A program made the translations under genes and the position numbers. Under the pieces are notes generated by a model that saw only the letters and a list, made by a program, of their open reading frames with translations, was not told the DNA's origin and ran no database searches. A stretch of DNA of 17,815 nt, taken from the NCBI GenBank assembly GCA_002482685.1, contig DLGL01000009.1:13176-30990 (forward strand), given 5' to 3'. Source of the DNA: Bacteriovoracaceae bacterium UBA7695. GTDB taxonomy: Bacteria; Bdellovibrionota; Bacteriovoracia; Bacteriovoracales; Bacteriovoracaceae. Shown here one piece after another: positions 1-5,610 of the stretch (position 1 is its first letter; each line of letters begins with the position of its first letter).

Positions 1-276
1 GCTGGCCAGGATCTCACCGGACGAACTGACTTATCAAATCAGGGAGAAGAGTGGTCAGGAGATCTTGAAAAAAAACAAATTTTTGAAACTCTTAAGCGCA
101 GTCCCGGTGTTGACGTGGGCCAGGTACAAGTGAAGGCCCAAAAAGGGGTGATTACACTTACCGGCACAGCGGCCACCCCTAAAGAGGCCCGGGCCATGAA
201 AAAAATTGTTGAGAATATCCCAGGAGTTCGCCGGGTACAAAGTGAGCTCAACACCCTTGAAAGAAGGGAAGCCTAA
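1..276 (+). CDS. BON-domain protein, C-terminal part (5' end outside window)
   Basis: The frame is open from base 1 to a TAA at 274-276, giving the last 91 residues. The final 65 or so read as one BON domain: a helix (EKKQIFETLKRSPGVDV), a beta segment (QVQVKAQKGVITLTGTA), a second helix (KEARAMKKIVENIPGV) and a closing strand (RRVQSELNTLE). The central hydrophobic-Thr-Gly segment and the IPGVRRV turn are the usual BON hallmarks (seen). BON domains occur in periplasmic or envelope proteins such as OsmY and are thought to bind phospholipid or other envelope surfaces (family knowledge). The N-terminus, any signal peptide and other domains are outside the window. The stop codon directly abuts the stop of the convergent gene on the other strand, with no room for a terminator between them. 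Confidence 0.8.
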   Translation, partial: AGQDLTGRTDLSNQGEEWSGDLEKKQIFETLKRSPGVDVGQVQVKAQKGVITLTGTAATPKEARAMKKIVENIPGVRRVQSELNTLERREA

Positions 277-813
277 TTAGTGACCGCGGATGGCATTCGG
301 ATCAATCGTGATAGGAATGGCCGTTCCGGACCAGACAGCTTTCTTATAAGTCCCGACAGTCGCAAGTTTTTTGACCAGATCGACGTCGATGAGGCAGTTG
401 AATTTATTTTGGACGGCCATAAAAGCCATTTTCATTACAGCTTGTTCCCGGTCTACACAGTCATCAACTTTATAAGGGTCTTCTTTTCGTTTTAAGAATC
501 TGGTCAGCTTGGTTTGATCCTTGCCGTAGATAATAATCTCCCGGGCCTGCTCCATCATAGAATCGTACTCATTGAGGGGAGCTGCGACCTTGTCATCGAA
601 ACAGTTGTAGCAGTAGCACTGGTGTTTTAACTCGACAGGAACTTTGGCCAGGAAGGCGAAGGATTCTTCTCCTAGGAATTGAGCGCAGTTTTTACAGACA
701 TTGTCTTCGCACAAACCACAGACATAAGGAGCTTTTGGCTTTTTACAAGTTTTACATAAGATAGGGGATGTTGTCATGGGCTGCACTATAACGGGGGGAG
801 ATGCAAGTGACAA
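277..813 (-). CDS. Cys-rich zinc-binding protein with YbjQ-like C-terminal region
   Basis: 178 residues, function unknown. The N-terminus carries paired cysteines at 20/23, 32/35, 40/43 and 68/71 (plus Cys66), spaced C-x2-C-x8-C-x2-C-x4-C-x2-C-x24-C-x2-C. This is the order of a two-zinc cross-brace domain such as FYVE or PHD. The C-terminal half (about 105-175) has an alternating helix/strand pattern ending in FNCLIDVDLVKK...WSGTAIPI, reminiscent of YbjQ-type small domains (weak inference). The TTG start at 813 is chosen because AGGGTG lies 7 nt upstream; an in-frame ATG at 777 has no ribosome binding site but keeps all the cysteines. There is no signal peptide, so it is probably cytoplasmic. 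It begins 30 bp after the M4 protease gene on the same strand, so they may share a transcript although their compartments differ. Confidence 0.75.
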   Translation of the reverse strand: MSLASPPVIVQPMTTSPILCKTCKKPKAPYVCGLCEDNVCKNCAQFLGEESFAFLAKVPVELKHQCYCYNCFDDKVAAPLNEYDSMMEQAREIIIYGKDQTKLTRFLKRKEDPYKVDDCVDREQAVMKMAFMAVQNKFNCLIDVDLVKKLATVGTYKKAVWSGTAIPITIDPNAIRGH

Positions 814-843
814 TGAAATTCACCCTGCATCTACCCTTAGAGT

Positions 844-1854
844 TTATAATCCGACTGCTTTAAAGGCGTCTTCAGCTACGGCGCAAACATTTTCATTTTG
901 GTTTTTACATTCTTCCAAAATCGCGATTTTGTAGTCAGAAAACTTAGAATCACTCTTAAGCTTTTTCGTCATAACATTGTAAAAAAGCACAGTAGACTCT
1001 TCCCACTGAAGCTTTTGCATCACAATTGAAGCCATTTTATTCGGGATACCGCTTAAAATATGGACTCCACAATGGTCATTTTTTTCTGTTACAACACAAC
1101 CTTCAGCGTAATTTTTGAAGGCCGGAAGTTTGAGGTCATCCATATGTCCTGGTTGTGCACTTAAACCCTTGTGAGGATTTACCATATCTCTGAGGCCTTC
1201 ATATTTCGCTGAATACTTTGGTCCTAAAACCGTATGGCCAATGAGGAATGGATTTGCAGGTTGGTTATAATACTGATTGATTAATACGCCAAAAACGTCG
1301 GCCAAATGCTCGTTAAGTGCTCCTGATTGTCCTTCATACTTAAGTTTTGAAGTCGAATCAATCACAGCATGTGTATATTCGTGCCCGACCACATCGATGG
1401 CGCGCTCAAAATTTCTTAGTCCGGAATCTTTACCGGCCCCAAAAATAAATCTTCTTCCAATTGTTTCGCTAAGGTCACGGTAGCTTGCAGGTAAGTCTGG
1501 AATACTTGTAAGATCACCAATCCAGGCAGCGTTTTGGCTAAGCTTGAACAGATCTAAATGATTGCCTACATTCACTGAAGCTCGGATAAATGCACCCTGA
1601 TTATCCCAGCTATTTCGGTTGTGTTTAATTTTGTAGTACTCTCTGATCTTCTCAAAAGTATCGTTTAAGGCAACCGCATCTGGGGGTGACTTCCGAGAAA
1701 CTTGTTTACCATCTTCTAATACTAGTTTTCCCAACTTCAAGATGGGGGCCCATGGAAGAATCAGGCCTTTAGCATCGTAAATCTTGATGATCCCATCTGT
1801 AGCAGACGCAGAGAATGAGCCCAATGCTAAGACAATCAGAAAAGTGTTCTTCAT
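844..1854 (-). CDS. Secreted M4-family (thermolysin-like) metalloprotease
   Basis: 336 residues with a Sec signal peptide (MKNTFLIVLALGSFSASA, cleavage near 18). M4 hallmarks in order: a start resembling the mature thermolysin N-terminus (IYDAKG, about 24-29); ALNDTFEKIREYY and SQNAAWIG, matching conserved M4 segments; zinc motif HEYTH at 158-162; third zinc ligand Glu182 in GALNEHLADVFG; and catalytic His265 in CGVHILSGIPNK. The mature part (about 318 residues) equals a bare thermolysin catalytic domain, so the usual 200-residue FTP/PepSY propeptide is missing, which is unusual for the family. Expected role: zinc endopeptidase in the periplasm or outside the cell, possibly for prey or host protein digestion (inference). 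The ATG start has AGGA 6 nt upstream. The Cys-rich zinc protein follows 30 bp downstream. Confidence 0.9.
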   Translation of the reverse strand: MKNTFLIVLALGSFSASATDGIIKIYDAKGLILPWAPILKLGKLVLEDGKQVSRKSPPDAVALNDTFEKIREYYKIKHNRNSWDNQGAFIRASVNVGNHLDLFKLSQNAAWIGDLTSIPDLPASYRDLSETIGRRFIFGAGKDSGLRNFERAIDVVGHEYTHAVIDSTSKLKYEGQSGALNEHLADVFGVLINQYYNQPANPFLIGHTVLGPKYSAKYEGLRDMVNPHKGLSAQPGHMDDLKLPAFKNYAEGCVVTEKNDHCGVHILSGIPNKMASIVMQKLQWEESTVLFYNVMTKKLKSDSKFSDYKIAILEECKNQNENVCAVAEDAFKAVGL

Positions 1855-1980
1855 ATAAATCCTGGTATTTGAATGTTAAAGCAGCGGTATATCTCAGGAA
1901 TTATCAAAAATACCTGTTTTGAATAAATTACTCAGTGATTGAGGAAAAAACTGATCAAGCTTAGGCCGGTGGATGGGGAT

Positions 1981-2016
1981 TTCTGAAGCCCAGTTTAAAC
2001 CACCGCGGCTTCAGAA
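1981..2016. repeat. 10-bp perfect inverted repeat in intergenic gap
   Basis: TTCTGAAGCC (1981-1990) and GGCTTCAGAA (2007-2016) can form a 10-bp stem with a 16-nt loop that holds the palindrome GTTTAAAC. It lies 34 bp beyond the stop of the minus-strand zinc-ribbon gene and about 125 bp upstream of the M4 protease gene. No T-run follows on either strand, so it is not a standard intrinsic terminator. It may protect a 3' end, aid Rho-dependent ending or be an operator for the protease promoter. The rest of 1855-2049 is AT-rich, with no further gene and no clear promoter. Confidence 0.6.
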
Positions 2017-2049
2017 TAATAAGAAAATAACGTCAAAAAACCAACGCTA

Positions 2050-2448
2050 TTAACGGTTCCCGTTGGCATCGCCCTTAGGTTTGGCCGTTGGCTGCGATTT
2101 AATTTCAGAGGCCGGTCTGGTTGCCCCGTGCTCCCGACGGAACATCTTCTTAATAGATGTATCACTTTGAGCGGTCTGGCGGGTAGTGTCTGCAAGCTTG
2201 AGCTTATCAGCGCACTTTACACAGATCCACTCTGCTTCGGTGGTAGGGTTATTATGGTAATAGAGCTCCACGTCCGGTCTTACCTGCTGGCATTCCTCGC
2301 AAAAGTTCCTCTGACCCTGGTGAATAATCTCCTCAGTCAGCTTCTTCTTTTTGATTTCTTCCCGGTGATTCTCTGCCTTCGCTGCTACCTTAGCGTCTAC
2401 AGTTGCTTTTAGGCCTGCCTTAAGCAGCGCATCCTTCATAATACTCAT
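2050..2448 (-). CDS. Small zinc-ribbon protein with basic coiled N-terminus, unknown function
   Basis: 132 residues from the second of two in-frame ATGs (2448). The upstream ATG (2454) is only 1 nt from the GGAG motif, whereas the second sits 7 nt from it. The N-terminus (about 1-45) is a charged amphipathic helix (ALLKAGLKATVDAK then a KKKK run), reminiscent of YaiL/DUF2058-type leaders. A zinc ribbon follows at Cys50-x2-Cys53-x22-Cys76-x2-Cys79 (FCEEC...WICVKC). The C-terminal tail is polar and probably disordered, with an FRREHGATR segment. There is no signal peptide. It may be a nucleic-acid-binding or ribosome-associated small protein (inference from charge and zinc ribbon only). It is transcribed away from the histone-fold gene across an 88-bp divergent region. 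Confidence 0.75.
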   Translation of the reverse strand: MSIMKDALLKAGLKATVDAKVAAKAENHREEIKKKKLTEEIIHQGQRNFCEECQQVRPDVELYYHNNPTTEAEWICVKCADKLKLADTTRQTAQSDTSIKKMFRREHGATRPASEIKSQPTAKPKGDANGNR

Positions 2449-2478
2449 TTTCATTCTCCGTTGAGACCATTTTGTCCC

Positions 2479-2506
2479 ATATTATCCTAATCCTATTGGT
2501 GTACAA
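2479..2506 (-). promoter_or_regulatory. Candidate sigma70-type promoter for the minus-strand zinc-ribbon gene
   Basis: Read on the minus strand: TTGTAC (2506-2501), a 16-bp spacer, then TAATAT (2484-2479). This predicts a start near 2472 and a 5' leader of about 24 nt containing the GGAG that precedes ATG 2448. No equally good promoter is visible for the divergent histone-fold gene; TAAACC near 2515-2520 is a poor -10. Confidence 0.45.
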
Positions 2507-2536
2507 TCAAAAAATAAACCATTTTCAGGGAAGAAT

Positions 2537-3004
2537 ATGATGGAAACCACCTATTGGCGCAAGTGCGGGTCTTGTAAAAAGGAAATCGGCTTCAACACCA
2601 TTTACCAGGTCTGTAGTGTCTCTTCGTGCTCAAAATTCGTCTTTTGCTCCGTTAATTGCTGGGACCAGCACAACCCAATTATGAATCATAAGTCTGCCTG
2701 GGCCGAAGAAAGTCGCTCTCCCCGCAGGGAAAATGCGGTTTCAGAGGTTGAATCCACTCCCCGGAGGGTGATTGTGACCCCAAAAAACAATGCTATTGAA
2801 AAAAATATTTCGTCGGCAAATGAGCAGGAAATTTTGATCGTAGCCTCGAAGCTTAAGCAATACATAAAGGATAAATATGACATGAATACAGCAGCTTCCG
2901 TTATGGATGTGCTGTCTTCAGCGGTACGCAGACTGACTGATCAGGCAGCAGAAAACGCACGTGCCGAGGGAAGAAAAACAATCATGGATAGAGATTTTCG
3001 CTAG
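2537..3004 (+). CDS. MYND-like zinc finger fused to a bacterial histone fold
   Basis: 155 residues in three parts. (1) Residues 10-51: a two-zinc finger, Cys10-x2-Cys13, Cys26-x4-Cys31, Cys37-x3-Cys41, His45-x5-His51; the end, VFCSVNCWDQH...NHKSAW, resembles a MYND finger. (2) About 55-95: a basic, polar linker. (3) 98-155: a histone fold, with helix 1 (EILIVASKLKQYIK), helix 2 (NTAASVMDVLSSAVRRLTDQA) and the loop GRKT followed by RDF. Arg146 and Asp153 keep the 7-residue spacing of the archaeal-histone R-D clamp (HMfB Arg52/Asp59), and K147-T148 match the DNA-contacting Lys-Thr. Helix 3 is cut short, as in bacterial histones such as Bdellovibrio Bd0055. Likely a dimeric nucleoid protein in which the finger recruits DNA, RNA or a protein (inference). 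Two adjacent ATGs (2537, 2540) follow AGGGAAGA. The next gene is the H1-like protein. Confidence 0.85.
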   Translation: MMETTYWRKCGSCKKEIGFNTIYQVCSVSSCSKFVFCSVNCWDQHNPIMNHKSAWAEESRSPRRENAVSEVESTPRRVIVTPKNNAIEKNISSANEQEILIVASKLKQYIKDKYDMNTAASVMDVLSSAVRRLTDQAAENARAEGRKTIMDRDFR

Positions 3005-3010
3005 GGGGGG

Positions 3011-3049
3011 CTTGCTATAGTAAATTTTTTTGTTGATGATTATAGCAAG
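3011..3049. repeat. 9-bp perfect inverted repeat upstream of the H1-like gene
   Basis: CTTGCTATA (3011-3019) and TATAGCAAG (3041-3049) flank a 21-nt AT-rich segment with a T7 run. It occupies most of the 67-bp gap between the histone-fold gene and the H1-like gene and ends 12 nt before the AGGAGGG ribosome binding site. TATAGT at 3016-3021 inside the left arm could be a -10 box. If transcription starts upstream it could form an RNA hairpin; if it starts from that -10, the repeat is better read as an operator. Confidence 0.55.
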
Positions 3050-3071
3050 ATTAGATTTATAGGAGGGCTAC

Positions 3072-3524
3072 ATGGCCAAAAAAACTGCTGCTAAAAAGAC
3101 AACTGCTAAAAAACCTGCTGCTAAGAAAGCTACTGCTAAAAAAGCTGCACCTGCTAAGAAAGCTACAGCTAAAAAAGCTGCTCCAGCTAAGAAAGCTACT
3201 GCTAAAAAAGCTGCTGCTCCAAAAGCTACAACTAAGAAAGTTGCTGCTCCAAAAGCAAAAAAAGCTAAATCAGCTCGTAAGCCAAATGCTGCTTTCATGG
3301 TAGCTCTTACACCTTCTCCAGCTCTTGCTGAAGTAATCGGTGCAACTGCTGTTCCAAGAACAGAAGCTGTTCGTAAGATCTGGGTTTACATCAAGAAGAA
3401 CAACCTTCAGAACCCTAAAAACAAGAGAAACATTCTTGCTGACGACAAACTTTCTAAAATCTTCGGAAAGAAAGAAGTTACTATGTTCGAGCTAGCTGGA
3501 ATCCTTGGTAAGCACCTTAACTAA
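3072..3524 (+). CDS. Histone H1-like (Ala/Lys-rich) protein fused to SWIB domain
   Basis: 150 residues. Positions 1-70 are almost wholly Ala, Lys, Thr and Pro in AKKATAKKAAP-type repeats, like bacterial H1/Hc-type tails that bind DNA non-specifically. Residues 75-149 form a SWIB/MDM2-like domain (MVALTPSPALAEVIG, EAVRKIWVYIKKNNLQ, NKRNILADDKLSKIFG, VTMFELAGILGKHL). SWIB domains are known from eukaryotic chromatin remodelling subunits and occur in Chlamydiae and other bacteria; their bacterial role is unclear. Likely an abundant nucleoid-compacting protein. High expression is suggested by a near-perfect ribosome binding site (AGGAGGG, 5 nt from the ATG), heavy GCT/AAA codon preference and a strong terminator. 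It lies directly downstream of the histone-fold fusion, so both genes concern DNA packaging. Confidence 0.92.
   Translation: MAKKTAAKKTTAKKPAAKKATAKKAAPAKKATAKKAAPAKKATAKKAAAPKATTKKVAAPKAKKAKSARKPNAAFMVALTPSPALAEVIGATAVPRTEAVRKIWVYIKKNNLQNPKNKRNILADDKLSKIFGKKEVTMFELAGILGKHLN
3120..3218 (+). repeat. Three tandem 33-bp in-frame repeats in the H1-like tail
   Basis: Units begin at 3120, 3153 and 3186 with GCTAAGAAAGCTAC and differ by only a few bases. Each encodes an 11-residue unit of the type AKKATAKKAAP. Such near-identical, in-frame repeats can expand or contract by recombination or slippage, so tail length and charge may vary between strains. Confidence 0.85.
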
Positions 3525-3547
3525 TTTCGTAAGAAATCTTTAAGATA

Positions 3548-3577
3548 AAGAGGGCCCTTTTGGGGCCCTTTTTTTTA
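3548..3577 (+). terminator. Intrinsic terminator after the H1-like gene
   Basis: GGGCCC (3552-3557), a short T-rich loop, GGGCCC (3563-3568), then eight T. The stem is extended by flanking A-T and G-T pairs from 3548. It lies 23 bp after the H1-like stop and just before rlmG, so rlmG needs read-through or its own promoter. Confidence 0.92.
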
Positions 3578-3589
3578 CTCTCTACGCCT

Positions 3590-4657
3590 ATGAAAGACCT
3601 AAAACGATATCCTTTTAAGACAAATGACCTGCTACAGGCTTGGGATAGTGCTGATGAGTTGATGATTCATCATCTGCGCTCTCTCTCCCCGGATGGTAAG
3701 AAGATCTTAATTGTGAACGATCATTTTGGCGCTCTGGCCACAAACCTTACGGACTATAACCCAACGGTTTTAACTGATTCATTTGTAGCCTTTAAGGCAA
3801 CTCAGATAAATACCGATAATAGGATCCAACCCTTAAGTCATTTTTCAGATCTCGATGGATTGTATGATTATGTCTTAGTCCAAATTCCTAAGAATCTTTC
3901 CTATTTTGAAGACCTCTTATGCCACCTGACTCACCACCTGCACCGGGACTCAAAACTCATTTGTGGGGCAATGGTCAAACATTTGGCACCTTCGAGCTTC
4001 GAGCTCATTCAGAAGTATATTGGGGTCACTACCACCAGTCTCGCTCAGAAAAAAGCGCGCCTCATTTTTGCTGCATTTGAAAAAGAGAAGGTGGATTCAC
4101 CTTACCCTTTAAAGGTAAAGCTTGATGGCTTTGAAAAACTGTTTGTAAATCACTCTAATGTTTTTAGCCGGGAGAAGCTTGATATCGGGAGCCGCTTTCT
4201 GCTTGAAAATATGCCAAATGGTAACTATGGGACAATTTTGGATTTAGGATGCGCCAATGGAGTGATTGGAATTAAGGCCAAGATGATTCATACCGGGGCC
4301 AGGATTATTTTCTGTGATGAATCGGCCATGGCCATTGAAAGTGCGCGGAGTAATTATCAAAGCTACTTTTCCGATGATGCCGAATTTATATGGACCAACT
4401 GTTATGAAAACGGAATCAAGGACTCTTTGGATTTAGTGCTCTGTAATCCGCCCTTTCACCAAAGTACGACAGTAGGAGATTTTATTGCCTGGCAGATGTT
4501 CAATGATGCATTTGTCGCCCTAAAAAAAGGGGGATCAATCCGGGTTATCGGAAATTCTCATTTAGGATATCAGTTTAAGCTTAAGAAAATTTTCGGAAAC
4601 TCTAAGATCGTAGTAACGAATAAAAAATTCATGATAGTAGATTCAGTTAAGCACTAG
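3590..4657 (+). CDS. rlmG: 23S rRNA (guanine-N2) methyltransferase RlmG
   Basis: 355 residues from the ATG at 3590, close to the roughly 378 of E. coli RlmG. It is predicted to methylate N2 of G1835 in 23S rRNA using S-adenosylmethionine. The weakly conserved N-terminal half is a degenerate methyltransferase-like domain, as in RsmC/RlmG. The C-terminal half is the active Rossmann domain: NVFSREKLDIGSRFLLE, SAM motif I LDLGCANGVIG (217-227), acidic motif II FCDES (about 241-245), catalytic motif IV NPPFH (286-290), then GNSHLGYQFKLKKIFGN, very close to the RlmG C-terminus as I remember it. An in-frame TTG at 3560 lies inside the preceding terminator hairpin and is rejected. The ATG has no ribosome binding site, so a very short leader or leaderless start is possible. 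Confidence 0.85.
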   Translation: MKDLKRYPFKTNDLLQAWDSADELMIHHLRSLSPDGKKILIVNDHFGALATNLTDYNPTVLTDSFVAFKATQINTDNRIQPLSHFSDLDGLYDYVLVQIPKNLSYFEDLLCHLTHHLHRDSKLICGAMVKHLAPSSFELIQKYIGVTTTSLAQKKARLIFAAFEKEKVDSPYPLKVKLDGFEKLFVNHSNVFSREKLDIGSRFLLENMPNGNYGTILDLGCANGVIGIKAKMIHTGARIIFCDESAMAIESARSNYQSYFSDDAEFIWTNCYENGIKDSLDLVLCNPPFHQSTTVGDFIAWQMFNDAFVALKKGGSIRVIGNSHLGYQFKLKKIFGNSKIVVTNKKFMIVDSVKH

Positions 4658-4846
4658 AGGCAAAAATTTCCCTATACCAAAAACAACACTTATTTCACCT
4701 GAGTCAATAGGGAAATAAAATCCAAATTCTTCCATCTGAAGTGTTCGATTCGAAAAAAAATATCTCAAAAAATCTGTAAAGAGATCTTTCATATTCCTAA
4801 CAATCTCGATAGGGGCTAAAATAGAGGTGACCCAATTTAATATCAT
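4643..4846 (-). CDS. Possible small ORF or gene remnant, unknown
   Basis: A 67-codon frame on the minus strand fills the 204-bp gap between rlmG and the next lipoprotein gene and overlaps the last 15 bp of rlmG. The translation looks protein-like rather than random (ILAPIEIVRNMKDLF, then FGFYFPIDSGEISVVFGIG), but there is no ribosome binding site before the ATG at 4846 and no family is recognised. It could be a decayed gene tail or chance. If it is not real, the gap 4658-4861 holds only the inverted repeat near its end. Confidence 0.25.
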   Translation of the reverse strand: MILNWVTSILAPIEIVRNMKDLFTDFLRYFFSNRTLQMEEFGFYFPIDSGEISVVFGIGKFLPLVLN

Positions 4847-4850
4847 TGGG
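4831..4850. repeat. Short inverted repeat upstream of a lipoprotein gene
   Basis: CCCAAT (4831-4836) and ATTGGG (4845-4850) are separated by 8 AT-rich bases and end 11 bp before the ATG at 4862. Possible operator or hairpin near the translation start; no ribosome binding site is visible between it and the ATG. Confidence 0.35.
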
Positions 4851-4861
4851 CATAAGAATTT

Positions 4862-5581
4862 ATGAATTTTGTATTAGTGCTTACAACAATCTTTCTTCTG
4901 AGTTCATGTGCCAATAGGTATATGATCGCTGGAAACCGTTTTGTTTCTCCTGAAACATTAGGGAAGCGCTATTCTTTTCAAGTTGGAACCATAGCGGGTG
5001 ATGGAACAAACGTATACTTAGATGCTAAAGACGGTAAGGAAGATAACCCTGTCTCTTACGAATCACTCCCAAGATTTAAATACATGCTTGAGGGTGGATT
5101 GGGTCAAAAATTTGATTACTATTTCTCCCAGACTTCTGGATCTCTCGGGATGCACAATCTCAAATGGCAATTCTTAGGAAATCCAAAGAAGAGCCGGTCT
5201 CATGGAAATAAGATGGCATTAAGTGTTGGGTACGGAACTGGAAAAAATAAAATTGATGATGATCCTGATGTTGAATTTTCTTTAAATGCAAATGACATAT
5301 CACTTATCCATGGGTACCGCTGGTACAGGGGTATTTTATTTTATGAGAGTCTCAGCTACACCAAATATGGATTTTCTTCGGAGCTCACCTCCAAGGACCA
5401 GACCCTGGATGGTCTATCCATTAACAATTCAACAACTGTTATAGGTCTTCATGGTGGGATTGAGCTGGCCTGGAAACACATTTCTATTAAAGGTGAGCTG
5501 GGGTACCAAAAGCTTTCTACTTCAAATACTGAGACCAAAACTGTTTTTAATGTGGGATATGGAATCTCTGCGGAGTTTTGA
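4862..5581 (+). CDS. Lipoprotein, probable outer-membrane beta-barrel
   Basis: 239 residues. The signal peptide ends in lipobox L13-S14-S15-Cys16, so the mature protein is lipid-anchored. After that the sequence shows repeated amphipathic strands rich in Gly, Tyr and Ser (MALSVGYGTGKNK, ISLIHGYRWYRGILFYESLSYTKYGF, VIGLHGGIELAWKHISIKGELGY) and ends in FNVGYGISAEF with a C-terminal Phe, the usual last-strand signal of outer-membrane barrels. Function is unknown; a lipidated small barrel or barrel-like surface protein is the best description. The start codon has no clear Shine-Dalgarno. The next lipoprotein gene starts 29 bp downstream on the same strand, so the two probably form an operon and may act at the same surface. 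Confidence 0.8.
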   Translation: MNFVLVLTTIFLLSSCANRYMIAGNRFVSPETLGKRYSFQVGTIAGDGTNVYLDAKDGKEDNPVSYESLPRFKYMLEGGLGQKFDYYFSQTSGSLGMHNLKWQFLGNPKKSRSHGNKMALSVGYGTGKNKIDDDPDVEFSLNANDISLIHGYRWYRGILFYESLSYTKYGFSSELTSKDQTLDGLSINNSTTVIGLHGGIELAWKHISIKGELGYQKLSTSNTETKTVFNVGYGISAEF

Positions 5582-5610
5582 ATGAAGAGATTTATTTATA
5601 AGGATCATCT

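Noticed and set aside
1991..2000. GTTTAAAC palindrome in the loop of the 1981-2016 repeat as a separate regulatory site
   Set aside because: An 8-bp AT-rich palindrome is too common to support a separate call.
2449..2454. First ATG of the zinc-ribbon gene as its start
   Set aside because: It lies only 1 nt from the GGAG motif; the next in-frame ATG has the proper 7-nt spacing.
3068..3298. 76-codon minus-strand frame, Ala/Phe/Val-rich, looks like a membrane protein
   Set aside because: It is the exact antisense of the Lys/Ala repeats of the H1-like gene; its composition follows from that and it has no ribosome binding site.
3560..3589. TTG start extending rlmG by ten codons
   Set aside because: The TTG lies inside the intrinsic terminator hairpin and has no ribosome binding site; RlmG similarity begins after the ATG at 3590.
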